Positions 1-11,292 of a stretch of 64,000 bases of DNA are shown piece after piece (positions within the stretch are counted from its first letter, which is position 1; every line of letters begins with the position of its first letter). Origin of the DNA: Bimuria novae-zelandiae CBS 107.79 (lineage: Eukaryota; Ascomycota; Dothideomycetes; Pleosporales; Didymosphaeriaceae); contig ML976708.1 of the NCBI GenBank assembly GCA_010015655.1, positions 349,213 to 413,212 on the forward strand, in the 5' to 3' direction. A program made the translations under genes and the position numbers. Below the pieces are notes generated by a model that ran no database searches, was not told where the DNA came from, and worked only from the letters and a program-made list of their open reading frames with translations.

Positions 1-276
1 CTGCTTCTGGTAAGAGATGCCCGATATGTCACGTGGAGATAATGCAGTGGGGCGGGGGATCTCCACGTCCGTGGCGCCTGGATGGCGGCTGGAAAATGAT
101 CGGTAACGGGGATGATAGCGCGCGTTGAGACAACGAGTCAGGCCCACCGCCAATTCCTCAGACTCTGTGTACCCTTCTCCAACACGTACAGTAAACCCCC
201 CCGGCGTGCAAACTCTCCTACGTCATATCGCACATCCCCTAAACTTATCAAGATCTCAAAGAGTCTGGACGCAAGT

Positions 277-2179
277 ATGGAGCTCACCACCATCCTGGCT
301 CTGCTCGTTACGCCATTGGTCGCCCAATTCGTATACCGATATTGGACGAACCCATTGTGCAAGATCCCTGCGGCCCACCCACTTGCACACTTTACCTCCC
401 TGTGGATATACTACGTGCGTTGGCGCGCTGTCGAGAACACGACGCTCAAGCGGGCACACGCGCAGTTGGGTCCAATAGTGTGTCTCGGGCCCAACGAAGT
501 GAGCGTGAATTGCGTGAAAGGTGGTATACGAGACGTGTACGCAGGCGGCTTCGAGAAGAGCAACGCATCCGGAACGTTCAACTGGTATGCGTTTTTCTCA
601 AACTATGGGTGAGTCGTCGATGCAGGAAGCTTGCGAGGGAGGCTCGAAGTGTTGACAAAGTAGTGTGGACAACATGTTTTCGACTGGGCACAATAAACCG
701 CATTCGGCGCGTAAGCGAATGCTCAGCAATATATACAGCAAGTCTGTCGTCACCGCGTCGCCGGCTCTGCTCGCCCAGGTCAGCTCCATCATTTACGACC
801 GCTTCTTACCTCGTCTCGAGTCGACGTTTTCAGATGAAGACACGGGGGTTTTGAACATCTATGCGCTGCTCAGTGCTGTGACGATGGACATCGTGACCGG
901 TTACATCTTTGGGCTGAAGTCGGGCTCGAATCTCATAAGTAACCCGGAGCAGCTGTCTTGGTTCCTTGGCTTGTACAATTCCAGGCGGTCCTTCAACTTC
1001 TGGCCGCAGGAGCTTCCTGCCTTGACCAATTTCGTGCAGAAATGGATTGGGTATCGTTTAGTGCCTCAGTGGGTCGATGAAGCGAACGGCAAGATCGAAG
1101 ATTGGACGAAGGCCATGTGCCAAAGCGCAGCCGCGGTTACAGCAGATGGAGTCGCAAATGTTGCGGACACGCCGGTTGTTTATGGGCAGCTTTCGGTGGT
1201 CCTAGCCAAAGAGGTCAAGAAAGCTGGCGGAGAGGCTTTGGAGCTTGATTCGCATGTTGCGAGTGAAGTCTTGGATCATCTAGCTGCCGGGTTCGATACC
1301 TCCGGCATCACCTTAACCTATGTCATTCACGAGCTTTGTCGTCATCCGGAAGTGCAAGTGCGCCTTCAGCGAGAGCTTCGTACGTTGTCTCCGCGTATCG
1401 TTCACTCTTCCTCGCCATCACTCCCGGATGGAAAAGCAGTTGACGCGTTGCCATTTCTTCACGCGGTAATCTGGGAGACACTGCGTCTTCATCCAGCAAT
1501 TCCTGGCCCACAACCGCGCGTATCGCCACCGCAAGGATGTCGCCTTGGATCTGAAGACAACACGTATTATGTGCCGGGTGGTGTAAGAGTGAGTGCTAGC
1601 GCAGGTTTGTTGCACTTGAATGAGGACGTTTATCTGTATGCGGGCGAATGGAAGCCGGAACGATGGCTGGACCTCGAGAATCTTGACGAAGAAAAGAGGA
1701 GAGACATGGAGAATAGGTGGTTCTGGGCCTTTGGCAGGTGAGCTTATCTCTGTGAGCGACTGATGTATATGCTTACGTTGTCTCAGCGGCGGGCGAATGT
1801 GCGTGGGAAGCCACCTCGCCGTGTACCGTAAGTGACTGTCCCTTTTTGCTTAGCCAAGGAGGTATCTTGGCTGTGTAACACGTGCATGTGTCGATCGAGA
1901 TCAGGTTGTGGAATGACTGCCAAAGTTACGTGCCAGTGCCTCCTGCGGGGTTCGTGCCACAACCACCCACTCCCTGGACTGGTCGCAGCACGCGGTATGA
2001 CACCCGCTGACATCATTTCAGAGATGAAGTACATCCTCGCAGCCCTGTATTCCAATTACACGACGGCTATTGTGGACGATAACGGCATAGAACAATCGGA
2101 TGCTTACACGGCCCCTCCGCAGAGTGACAAGCTCCTTATCAGGCTGCAGAAGCTGAATTCCTACCCGTCGGACATGTGA
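277..2179 (+). CDS. Cytochrome P450 monooxygenase, four exons
   Basis: Exons read 277-608, 664-1737, 1787-1827 and 2022-2179, giving 534 aa, a usual length for a fungal microsomal P450. All introns are GT..AG and the frame is kept at every junction. Visible features: an N-terminal membrane anchor (about residues 4-20), the I-helix motif AGFDTS (about 319-324), the K-helix ExxR as ETLR (382-385), the PERW motif (WKPERW), and the haem loop FGSGGRMCVG with the axial Cys near residue 474. The haem loop only appears after splicing exon 2 to exon 3, and the final helix (QMKYILAALYSNY) only after the third intron, which supports the model. The third intron (194 bp) is longer than the others. The family are haem-thiolate oxygenases of the ER that use a P450 reductase. 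The substrate cannot be told from sequence. No oxidoreductase or synthase gene lies beside it, so I infer no cluster. An in-frame start at 112 is possible but would put 55 residues before the anchor. Confidence 0.9.
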
Positions 2180-5100
2180 ATATGTCCTTTAGGATAGGTC
2201 GGCATGTGCTCTTCTGTTCTAGTTACAATGCATGCACGACGCCGGATCCACATGAGTCACACACGCCATACCTCGCCTTGGGTAGTAGCTGATGAGAGGG
2301 GTAACGCTTCGAGGATGCTTAGTGTCGGGTGACATGCCCCATGAATGTTCTGCATCAGTGTGCCGACCCTACCGTGCTTGCGAACCATGGTTGTAAAACT
2401 TCACTAGCGGCAGAGGCGGGCTTACGGCGTTTGATGGCCACCATCCTCTGGGAAGAACTGGATATCTGCAAATTGGCGCTGGCTAGCATAGAATATCTCG
2501 TCCATGTGAATGCAATCATTGGACGATTTAAGGAAATGAGGATGCCAACAGGTTGCGTATCGATCCACGTTCGGATCCTTCTCCCACGGCCTTTCACAGG
2601 CTAGATAGAATAGTGACAAGAACAACTAGCCAAAGGGAGACCGCTTGATTTCTGCTGGTGATCAGATGGAAGTCTGCAGCCTTGATGCAAGACAGTATTG
2701 GTAGTCTGTTTCGCTTTGCCCTGTCGTCATGGCACGCTGCGTTCAGACCCACTCATCTCGACCCGCTCCATGCGCGCCGCACGAAGGCGGTCCTCATGCA
2801 GTGACTGTCCGTTTTGGTTTCTGGTGCAGGTAATTTGCTGCCGCATGGAAGGCATGGACTCAGAGTGCTGCTTGCAGCAGTCGCCGGCAGCATGTTCTGC
2901 GGACAGTGGGGCGTGAGCGCCGCTCCTTGTAACGGCACATATCGCTGGCTTCAAGGGGAAAGCGACCATGTCAGGAGATGGCCCCACTTCCTCGTGCTGA
3001 CTTCTGAAGTTCAGAGGTAGTAGAAGTCTGTTGACACCGGCGTGTCTCCTCCCGCTAGATTGCTGTAGAGCGGTCGGACGACCAGTTCATTGTGCTTCTC
3101 ATGCATAATATCGTAGGAGGGGTCAAAAAGAAGCATGCAGGCTGTATTGGTCGAACCGTTGGGATGCACATATTGCTTATAGTTCATTCGTTAGTGCGAT
3201 GCGGCCAAATGCCAACACCTATCAGCTTCGGCAGTGCTGAGAAAATGTCTTAGCTGTGGCGGAGCGTACTTGGAAAGACTTCAGATAGATCTCGTGTTGA
3301 GGAAACCAAAGGCCAGGGTTGGGAATTCTCCGCAGAAGAATTACCGCGGTACAACACATGAAGATAGCCAGGCATCGTCACAGGACGTTGCAGATGGTTC
3401 CAACCCAACGTGCAGAAAAGCCGCAACATTGGCTCATCCTGACGCTATAAGGTACGGCCCATTAGGGCGTTCCCGGAGCAGGGCAATATGCTCGCCTGCC
3501 CAAAAGAATCGGCTGAAGACTAAGATGCATCCGCCGCCAGGATACGCTTCCTGAACGCCTCCAGCATACATCGACTGCCTGCTCGGACAGCGACGCAATG
3601 TGATGAACTCTACCGACAGAATGAAACACTGCTTGAGTAGTGGATAGTGGAGAGTCCTGGATATGAGCTGTTGCAAAGGTCCGTCTCATTGATTGGAAGC
3701 GGACAACGGCAACGGTCGTCGGTACAACCCCTAGGAAGCATTACCTGGACATTGTTCAATGCAACAACACAGTATAGATGTTGTGTTGAGACGCAACTGT
3801 CAAGGGAACTCGTAGTCTGAAGTCAATTGCTGCGGACGGAGAGCAGCTCGGTAGAAAATGGTCAAGACCGGGTTGTGCTATACGTAGGAAGGAGCCCACA
3901 ACGGATGAGAGCATTGTGTCAGAGCGGCGGTGTTATGCGGAGTTGATCAAGACCATGTGGAGCCTGTTGGAACATCATTTGCGCCATGCGGAGGGGCCGA
4001 ACGCAGCATATGTAGTCATATCTGCAGGTACGGCGAACGGACCAGCCGTTGAGATGTGAGCATGGAGTGGGAGGTGTCGGGCGCTGGAAGCGAGCCGACT
4101 GCTTGCCGATGAGGTATTGGCGTCGGATAGATGGGCGTGTCGCCGCAGGACGTGGCGGCGAGCTGGAGGCTGATTGTGAGAGTCCGGGGCGCAGGCATGC
4201 TAAGAGGATGCCGGCTATATTGCGCTGTCGATATCAGATGTCTATCGAGCCCGTGAGTTCCGTCACCGGGTCGGGGTCTGTTGGCTAAACGGCCAGCGAA
4301 TGGGACCGCGAGTGGTTGTGTAACATCGTAGAATTCTCACGATGCGCGGAGCGTCGAGCGCCCCGTTCCATCCCGGCGAGCCATCTAGACAGCGATCGCC
4401 TCCCACATAGCAACTCACCGCATCCCACGATGTGATCCATCACAGCGTTTTGTACGTGTATTCTGCCACCGACGCTGCCCGCCTGCGTCTTGAACAGCAT
4501 GCGTCGAGTTCGCCATGCCAATGTCTGCTTGGGCGCACACCGACTGCTCATATCCACCATCACGCCGGGCGCGCCACCAGCGGGCGAGCCGTGGCCTGTG
4601 GTGCAACGTGAGTATGCAGCGGCGATGCAGTTGGCCCACCGGCGTCTGTCAATTTTGGATACAATACATCGAGTCTCGACGAGGTCGCAGCGCCGCCATG
4701 TGCGTGGACGTGTCTCGTCCCACGCCGGACGACGGCGACTAGTCGCAGTGGATGCATTGGAGCAGCCACTCGTCTCCGGAGGGTGCTTTGTGGCTCCAGG
4801 CTACGGGTCAGAGGAACCCGGCGCGAGCGCGTGGGCGGAGGAGGAGCTGAGATATTAGGCACCCGCGGCAGTTATATACAGCCTCTCAGGTAGAGTAGCT
4901 GCAAAGGCTAAAGTCGGCGTGTTGTTTGGCTGTGTCGAGTAGTGCAGCCCTCCCGGGTCCTCTAAGCCCTGTGCAGCTTGCCTGGCACCCCTCGACCTGG
5001 GAATGCCGCTTCATCGACGCACGACTGAACGACACCCATGCTCAACAAGCCGATTCCTGTGCAGCCCCGGCCGCTGTGGGTGGGGTGCAGGGATGTCCTC

Positions 5101-5290
5101 GCAGTGGGAGGATGATGTGCCAGCGGGCTGTCTTTCACTTCCTCATCGTACCGGAAAGCATCCACGTGTGCGGTGCGAAGCACTTCACCATATACGAACC
5201 CCGACAGATCGACCTGTGCCGCAGCTCTTCGCTTGGACCCGTGAGAAGAATCGCCGTCTCGTCGCTCGTTGTTGCCAAATAGATGCCAGA

Positions 5291-5354
5291 GTCGCTCCTG
5301 CCCGCTATCACTTTGACCAGCCGGTCGCTCCTGCCCGCCATCACTTTTGACCAG
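5291..5354. repeat. Two-copy direct repeat, period 33 bp
   Basis: Two adjacent copies of a segment beginning GTCGCTCCTGCCCGC and ending TTTGACCAG lie at 5291-5320 and 5324-5354. They differ by one substitution and one extra T. It looks like a recent local duplication in non-coding DNA. Confidence 0.75.
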
Positions 5355-5714
5355 AAAGAGCCAGGACGTCCGCACACTCAACACCAGACCTGGCGCGTGA
5401 ACTGAGATCCTGCCAGGTGGCAGTTGGGAAATTTCTCAAAAACTAACAGAGTCGTCGCGTGGTGCTGTGGAGATATAGCAAGCTTCGCGATCCCTACTGG
5501 CTACGCTAAGAAACACTTCACTGCAGCCCGTCGCGCGGCTCCGCCGTCTAGTGCCCATCTGCCTTCTAGCGGAAGATCAGACATCGAACCAGAGCAGCGC
5601 CCGTTGCAGTCTGACTAGAAGTTTGGAGCGACCAATTGGAAAGTCAGCTGTTGCGGCTGCAGCCACAAAACGGTTGCGGAGAGCTGTAGCCCACGCAGAA
5701 AGCCTCCGACCAAC

Positions 5715-5793
5715 CCACTACCTACGAGGAAGCTCCAACACTACCTGCGAGGAAGCGTCACCCCGACAAATCCACTACCTACGAGGAAGCTCC
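5715..5793. repeat. Three-copy short repeat (ACTACCTACGAGGAAGC)
   Basis: Copies of about 22 bp start near 5715, 5738 and 5771. The first and third are almost identical and the middle one has diverged. No function is visible. Confidence 0.65.
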
Positions 5794-6150
5794 GACTCTT
5801 ACTCCTGCAGCATCCCTCGTGGACAGCCGCTGCCTCCGCACCCACGACCTGCACGGCCTTATTGCGTCCGCCAGCTTTGGAAAGAGAGGGAGACGAGCAC
5901 CAAACCACGGCTACACACTAGACACACCCTTTTTGGTCGCCATATCACTACCACGGTTCTGACGGCCGCTCAGCGAAGCGACCCAGTCAACAGTACTATG
6001 CCGGCACGGTGACGAGCCAGTCGAAGAAGGGATCCTGGGATTTCCCGTCCGAAAGAAGCTTTGGACCACAGCATCTTTCTCCGCCAGCCAGGTGTGCAGG
6101 CACGTGTTTTGGCCCAGTGGAAGCGTTACCTGATTCCGATTCCCCAAAAG

Positions 6151-6300
6151 AGATTCTGCGCCTCTCAGAGCCTGCCCATTTGCAATACGAGTCGAATTTT
6201 TAAGTCACCAAGGCCCAACAGCGGAAGTATCGTCCGCTCCGGGTCCTCAACCAAGATTCTGCGCCTCTAAGAACCTGTCCATTTGCAATACATCTCGAAT
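6151..6300. repeat. Pair of about 48-bp direct repeats
   Basis: Segments starting AGATTCTGCGCCTCT recur at about 6151-6200 and 6254-6299 with scattered substitutions; both contain CATTTGCAATAC. They lie some 270-420 bp before the velvet gene start, so they could be part of its upstream region or simply a duplication. Confidence 0.65.
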
Positions 6301-6572
6301 CAGCCATAAACTTGCTCACATAGGACCAGTAACCACGGATTATTGTGGGACGTTCTGGCTTTGTTCTTTGCGCGGTGAGCAGTAATGGTAAAATTGGGAT
6401 TTGTGGAAGGGCTTTTTGGAACTGTTAGGGTTGGTCCCAATTTCACACTCTCACCTTTAACGCAACCATCATCCTTCAACCAGCTCAGTCCACGCCGTGG
6501 CTCACATAACCATCCACAGTCGCTAGCTCTGCATATCTCATACACCATACTGTCTCGACCCCAATCAGCACA

Positions 6573-7607
6573 ATGGATAACAACCACATCCACATGCGCT
6601 CGCAGCTTCCACCGTACCGTGGACAACCCCAGTACCCGCCGCAGCCGCCGCACCCCCAATACCCGTCGCACCCCCAGTACCCGCCGCACACCCAGTACCC
6701 GCCGCATCAACATCTGGCGGCGGCAGCACCATACCTTAGTTTACCACCCGAGAACCAAAGCAGGCTATCCGACACAATCACCCGGGATGGTAACGGGAAT
6801 CTCGTCAATCCTGCCGTCTCGCTGATTATACGACAGCAGCCCAAAGAGGCTCTCGTTTTCAGCGCAGGCAAAGAAAAGACCCGCAAGCCTGTGGATCCGC
6901 CACCCATCGTCCAGTTGAAGGTCGATGAAAGCGCCGAGGCCAGCCAGCATTTTCTACAGAGCCCTTATTTGTTCATGACTGTCAGCCTGTGGAAGGCCGA
7001 TCAAGACGAGCGCTGGGACCACTGCGGAAGCCAGAACGGGCCGTCGCACCTGTATGGTGGACTCTGTTCATCCTTGCATCGCCTCAAGGATATCGACAAC
7101 AAAGATGGCGGCTTCTTCATTTTCGGTGACATCTCCGTCAACACCACCGGCACCTTCCGTCTCCAGTTCAAATTATACGACATGCAAAAGGACGTGGCAG
7201 TCTTTATTGGCAGCATCAAGAGCGACCCATTCAACGTTGTGTCTGCGAAGGGCTATCTGGGTTTAGAGCCGTCAACTTACCTCTCCCGAACCTTCTCCGA
7301 CCAAGGCGTTCGGCTGCGTCTGCGCAAGGAGTCCAGGGTCAAGGGAAGATACACAAGTCCTGCCCCGCAGCCATTCCAAGGTACCAAGCGTTCATATCCC
7401 CATAATGCGAGTCCACCCACGATCAAGCGCCCATACGACGAGATCAGTCTGTACGAGAACGCGAGTCTACCCAGGACCAAGCGTCCTCACCACGGCGATC
7501 CGAGTCTCGACGGCGGCAACGGTCAGTACTGGTCCTCATCTTATAACGACGCGGGTTTTCCTGGCTATGATTATGCGGCGGACGGGTTCGGTCAACCCCC
7601 ACCCTAG
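6573..7607 (+). CDS. vosA: Velvet-domain developmental regulator, VosA-like
   Basis: A single exon of 344 aa. Residues 1-55 are rich in Pro, Gln, His and Tyr, with tandem QYPPH-like pentapeptides. The velvet domain spans about residues 80-252. It carries PVDPPPIVQLKV, SSLHRLKDIDNKDGGFFIFG, FRLQFKLYDM, FLSR-like YLSRTFSDQGVRLR and RLRKESR, all in the order seen in VosA-type velvet proteins. The C-terminal third is disordered, with basic KRP/TKRP clusters that could serve nuclear import, then a Gly/Tyr-rich tail. Known family role: velvet proteins bind DNA as homo- or heterodimers with VelB and control spore maturation, trehalose content and secondary metabolism. The start follows CACA with a good ATG context, and no ATG in frame lies closer to the domain. 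VelC is the main alternative identity; the domain details favour VosA. Confidence 0.88.
   Translation: MDNNHIHMRSQLPPYRGQPQYPPQPPHPQYPSHPQYPPHTQYPPHQHLAAAAPYLSLPPENQSRLSDTITRDGNGNLVNPAVSLIIRQQPKEALVFSAGKEKTRKPVDPPPIVQLKVDESAEASQHFLQSPYLFMTVSLWKADQDERWDHCGSQNGPSHLYGGLCSSLHRLKDIDNKDGGFFIFGDISVNTTGTFRLQFKLYDMQKDVAVFIGSIKSDPFNVVSAKGYLGLEPSTYLSRTFSDQGVRLRLRKESRVKGRYTSPAPQPFQGTKRSYPHNASPPTIKRPYDEISLYENASLPRTKRPHHGDPSLDGGNGQYWSSSYNDAGFPGYDYAADGFGQPPP
6618..6714 (+). repeat. Coding 15-bp tandem repeat in the velvet gene
   Basis: Four to five imperfect copies of a 15-bp unit (CCCCAGTACCCGCCG type) encode PQYPP/QYPSH pentapeptides near the N-terminus of the velvet protein. Such repeats vary in copy number between strains, so this is a candidate length polymorphism. 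Confidence 0.7.
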
Positions 7608-8636
7608 TGCGAATGACGCGCTGGATGCTGGGGCGGGGTGTATTTCTTCACGGTACATTTCATGTCAATATATTCTTTAGGCTAGGCCAAACAATCAATT
7701 CATTAATCAAGGACATCCAAAGTTGCGTGACTTGTACAATCAGTATCACTTATTTTAAAAGGTTTAGATAGCGCACTCGACTTCTGCATATTGATCACGT
7801 ATGCACGCACACATACGCCCGTGCGCAAGACCACCAGCGCCGGCGGATGAAGAAGACCAGGACAAGAGTCGGGGAAGAGGGGAAGGCTGGCCTCGAAGGC
7901 AGGTTCGGAACGCGCCTATGCCCGTTGGCGAACCGTGGGTCACACACCCGCAGCCTGCTGATGCGCGTCCGATGCGAGCTGCGGATAGAGTTTTGCGCGG
8001 GGCGGACGCCATGGTGCTAATTGGGACTAGTGTCGAGATGACGCGCATGAGGTTTCGGTCATGTGATGTCGGAGGGTGGTGATTGGTTGGTAGGAAGATT
8101 GGGGGAGGGGTAGAGGTGGGAGGGAAGTGTGAGAGAGGAGGTGATGTTAAGGAGTGGGCAGGTGGTAGGAAGGAGTGTTAGAGGCGAAGTGGTGCGTTTA
8201 GTTGTTTTTGTGGGCTGTGGGCATACGAAGGTTAGTCGGAATGTCGACCGAACGAATTGTCCGCATGTACTGGGATAGTTCCAAAGAATTTCGCAGAGAT
8301 GCCGTGTCACCACTGGTAACTTTCATCATGAGACGAGGTGTAGTTGTGATTCGTGAAATTGCATGCCATTAAAGGCATTAAAGACTAGTCTACCTGTTCA
8401 GACTGTCAAGGCGAGAGCGTTGTTACAAATCATGGTCGACCAAAGCCCGACCACGATCAGTGCAACATGTATGCCATGTCCGTTCTTAAGCGACTGTTCA
8501 AGAAACGTGACCGTGCGAACTAGGAGCTCATATACCATGCGTAAGCTTTGCATTGCGGAGCAACGCGGTTGTTGGAATCTGTCCCTGTTAGTACTTCGAA
8601 CACATAAAATAGCAGATCGATGCTCACCTTATGCAC
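7608..8636. other. Intergenic region between convergent velvet and Hsp70-like genes
   Basis: About 1 kb shared by the 3' ends of two convergent genes. No convincing gene is seen. From about 8070 to 8190 the plus strand is almost purely purine plus T (runs of GGGAGG, GGTAGG and AGGAGG), a strong strand asymmetry. No terminator or poly(A) signal could be assigned with confidence. Confidence 0.5.
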
Positions 8637-10632
8637 TTAAGCATAGTTAGCCGTGACCGAGCCGTACTTCGTGCCGTTGACGGAGAGAGAGTACTCCAGT
8701 GCGGATTGAATTGAGATTTCCACCGTGAAGTCAAGCACACGGTAACGTCTACCGGACGGGCTGATAGCCTTGCACCACTTCTTCTCTGGCACAGGATTCA
8801 AGTCGACCACCATCTGCGCGATGGTATAGACGTTCTGTAATTGATTAGTGAACCGTTTTTTTAAGAATGAATAACCACTTACCGGATCATAGGATGAGGT
8901 AGGAGCATTGTCCGAATCCGAAGCCAATAGTGAGATTGTCAAGATCTTGCTTGAGCCGACCCAGTCCATGTATGACATAGTCACCTTGCCATGGTCCTGG
9001 TCCGAGGTCTTCAGCTCTCCACCTTTCTTGATGATCCAATCCATCTGGTTGTGCGCGCGCTTCAAACCGGAGAACGAACAGATGAAGGCATCGCTCTCAA
9101 GATGTTCGCCTGCCTGGAAGATCACGCTACAGTTGGTTCCATAATGACGGCGACAGATACGAGATCTAATAGCAGCCGAGCCGTCACCCTCCAAGCCCTT
9201 CGCAGCTGCTCCTCGTACGATAGCAGACCACCTATCGATCCAGTTAGTGGCAACTTGTTATGAGTATGCATTTACAAGGGCGACTTACGAGTAGGGTGGC
9301 TTGATGGCCTGAATGCCAAAGGATTGAGCAAGGGTGCTGAGCTCCTTGTACATCCACGGTGACTCAGCGAAGCCGCCGACCAGAAAGATGTACTTGAGTT
9401 TGGCCTTGCCAGATCGCCGCGCTTGCTGAATTTGACCGGTGAGTAGCTCCTTGGTACGGCGGAGCGGAACGTCGAATATCTTCTTCATGTCCGCACTGAC
9501 ACGCAATTGTGTTAGTTTCAACTAGCAAACGTTGAAAAAGGGAACTTACGGAGTAACTCGTATCTCGCCATCGCTCATGCCCCGCTTGTCGTCATCAATT
9601 CCGCTCAGTGGAGTGGGCAAACGAAGAAAATACTCTTCAGTACCTGAGAATCCGCTCTTCGCAGTAAGAGTAAATTCCTGGACCATGCGTCCCAGCTTAG
9701 GTGGCAACGATGTCCGGGACAATTCATCAGCACGGCAGCCGGCAACCTTACCAAAGTTGTCGCGGCCAACCTTCTCCTCCAACCACTTCAAGAAGCCTCG
9801 ATCAACGAAGCTACCACCGCATTGGCCTCCGGTACCCATGGTGACTTCTTCAACGATAGTGGGTTCGAGCTCGGCCACTCGGTACGAGATGAGGTCAACT
9901 GTACCACCACCCATATCGCACACGACAAAACCGTCGCTGACAGCAAGCTGCGTATCTTGAGCGGTGCTACGAAGGGATTTGATGGTGTAAATTGCAGCAG
10001 CTTCTGGCTCGGTGGTCGTCACAGTGCGACGAAGATGGGGGAAGTAGGTGGTGTTAAAGCCAGCCTTGAAGACAGCCTCCAGCGTCTTGTGTTTAGCGGC
10101 GTCGGACCAAACTGCAGGTACGGTAATCACAAGAGTCATTGGAAGCGTACGCCACAGCTTCGATCCATATTGATCGTCCAAGTTCTTGATAAGGTGATCC
10201 TTCACCTGACTTAGGTAGTCGGCGACGATCTCGGTAGGCTTCTTCTGGTTGCCGCCGCCCATCAACGTAAGCTGAGCAAGCTCTTGACGAATGGCCTCGG
10301 CCTCGCCTTGCTTCGGGGTGTCAAGCTCCAATTTGGTCCACATGTTTCGCTGGACATGAGGAGGGATTAGACCGCCCCACTTGATGCCATCGTGAAGGTA
10401 CGCGATCTCGGATGGCACCTTCTCTTTCGTGCCGATCATCGTGTGTGCTGAGGGCCAATTCTGGATGATCTGGATGCGCTCCTCAGTACCCTTTGTGTTG
10501 GAAGTCTCGACGAACGACACGCCGGTGTAAGTAGTTCCATAATCGAGACCTATCCATTTTAGCGACCTGATCGTGCCTGGTATGCCATGTGAACTTACCG
10601 ACTACGAGCCGATGACCCGCGACGGCTAACAT
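8637..10632 (-). CDS. Hsp70-like ATPase (actin-fold), five exons
   Basis: Exons on the minus strand: 10632-10599, 10549-9550, 9495-9289, 9231-8883 and 8834-8637, giving 595 aa. All four introns (49, 54, 57 and 48 bp) are GT..AG. The start was chosen because splicing exon 1 to exon 2 rebuilds the first phosphate loop RLVVGLDYGTTYTGV (about residues 8-22). The second phosphate motif CDMGGGTVDL is near residue 220 and the adenosine motif VGGFAESPWM near 385. The C-terminus has SPSGRRYRVLDFTVEI and ends SVNGTKYGSVTANYA, as in the large fungal family of atypical Hsp70 proteins. It lacks the canonical Hsp70 substrate-binding domain length and the EEVD tail. In the family the N-terminal half binds ATP; the clients are unknown. 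The gene faces the coiled-coil gene across a roughly 660-bp divergent promoter. Confidence 0.88.
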
Positions 10633-11292
10633 CTTGAAGCAATTAAGGCTGCGCAGTGCGCTCACCGGGAATGAATTAGCAAGACGGTGGTTAGATACCG
10701 TATCGGGTGAGAAATAGGTAAAGGTAAAAGAGAGGTGCGGTGAAGCTGCAGTAGGCGCACCGAAGATTAATTTGTGCTTTCGTGCGGACCGTAGCTAGAG
10801 CAAATTTGCGATAAACTGAGAAGTGAGGGAAGGTGCGCGCTTGTTTTGAATCAAAGCGGTGCGTTTGCAAACGGAAGGTGCGGTCTCGCTCTCACCCAAC
10901 TTGTCAGACCTACAGCGCGCGCACAGTCCCGCTTTCACTCTCACATTGGCCGCCGCCTGCGACCAAATACTCTGAGGGTACGGTAAATCGGAAGACCAAT
11001 TTTTTCTTCCCCATCTCGCGGTTCCACCTCAACACCACCTTCACAATAGCTTGGGATACCAGGGCCGCCATGATCAAAGAAGCAGTTGGAGCGGCAAGTT
11101 ACGTAAATTCAATTGACAATAATCGTCTGACGCCTGTAGGTCAAGAAAAGTTTCGCCCAGGCATTGGGGACGGGTCTCGACACAGTTCGAGCCAGTGACA
11201 CCGCGACTCTTCAGAGACAGGCCGAGGAGAGACGCGTCGAGGAATCATCAAAGCAGAAAACTTCCGGCAAAGCACACGAATCATGCTCCGAA
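10633..11292. promoter_or_regulatory. Divergent promoter region, Hsp70-like / coiled-coil gene
   Basis: This interval separates two genes transcribed away from each other. It contains a CCAAT-type pyrimidine-rich stretch but no heat-shock element array that I can defend. Its right part (from ATG at 11070) may encode an N-terminal exon of the coiled-coil gene, see that entry. Confidence 0.4.

Larger units (their letters stand above)
2180..6572. other. Gene-poor 4.4-kb intergenic stretch
   Basis: Base composition is normal and not RIP-like. Several open frames overlap on both strands, mainly at 4050-5380, but none shows a recognisable domain, a convincing start with splice sites, or a frame clearly preferred over the others. 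It holds three sets of short direct repeats (listed separately) and, at its right end, the 5' flank of the velvet gene. A decayed gene cannot be excluded near 4285-4862 on the minus strand, but I cannot name one. Confidence 0.5.

Noticed and set aside
1832..2021. Open frame continuing from the P450 haem exon
   Set aside because: It lies inside the third intron; using it would break the haem-to-final-helix continuity that the GTAAGT donor and TTTCAG acceptor restore.
4285..4862. Overlapping open frames on both strands
   Set aside because: No domain, no consistent codon use and no supporting splice sites; open frames on opposite strands shadow each other.
10577..10598. A 22-bp GT..AG interval that also joins exon 1 of the Hsp70-like gene in frame
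   Set aside because: Too short for an intron and it gives a poorer first phosphate loop than the 49-bp intron chosen.
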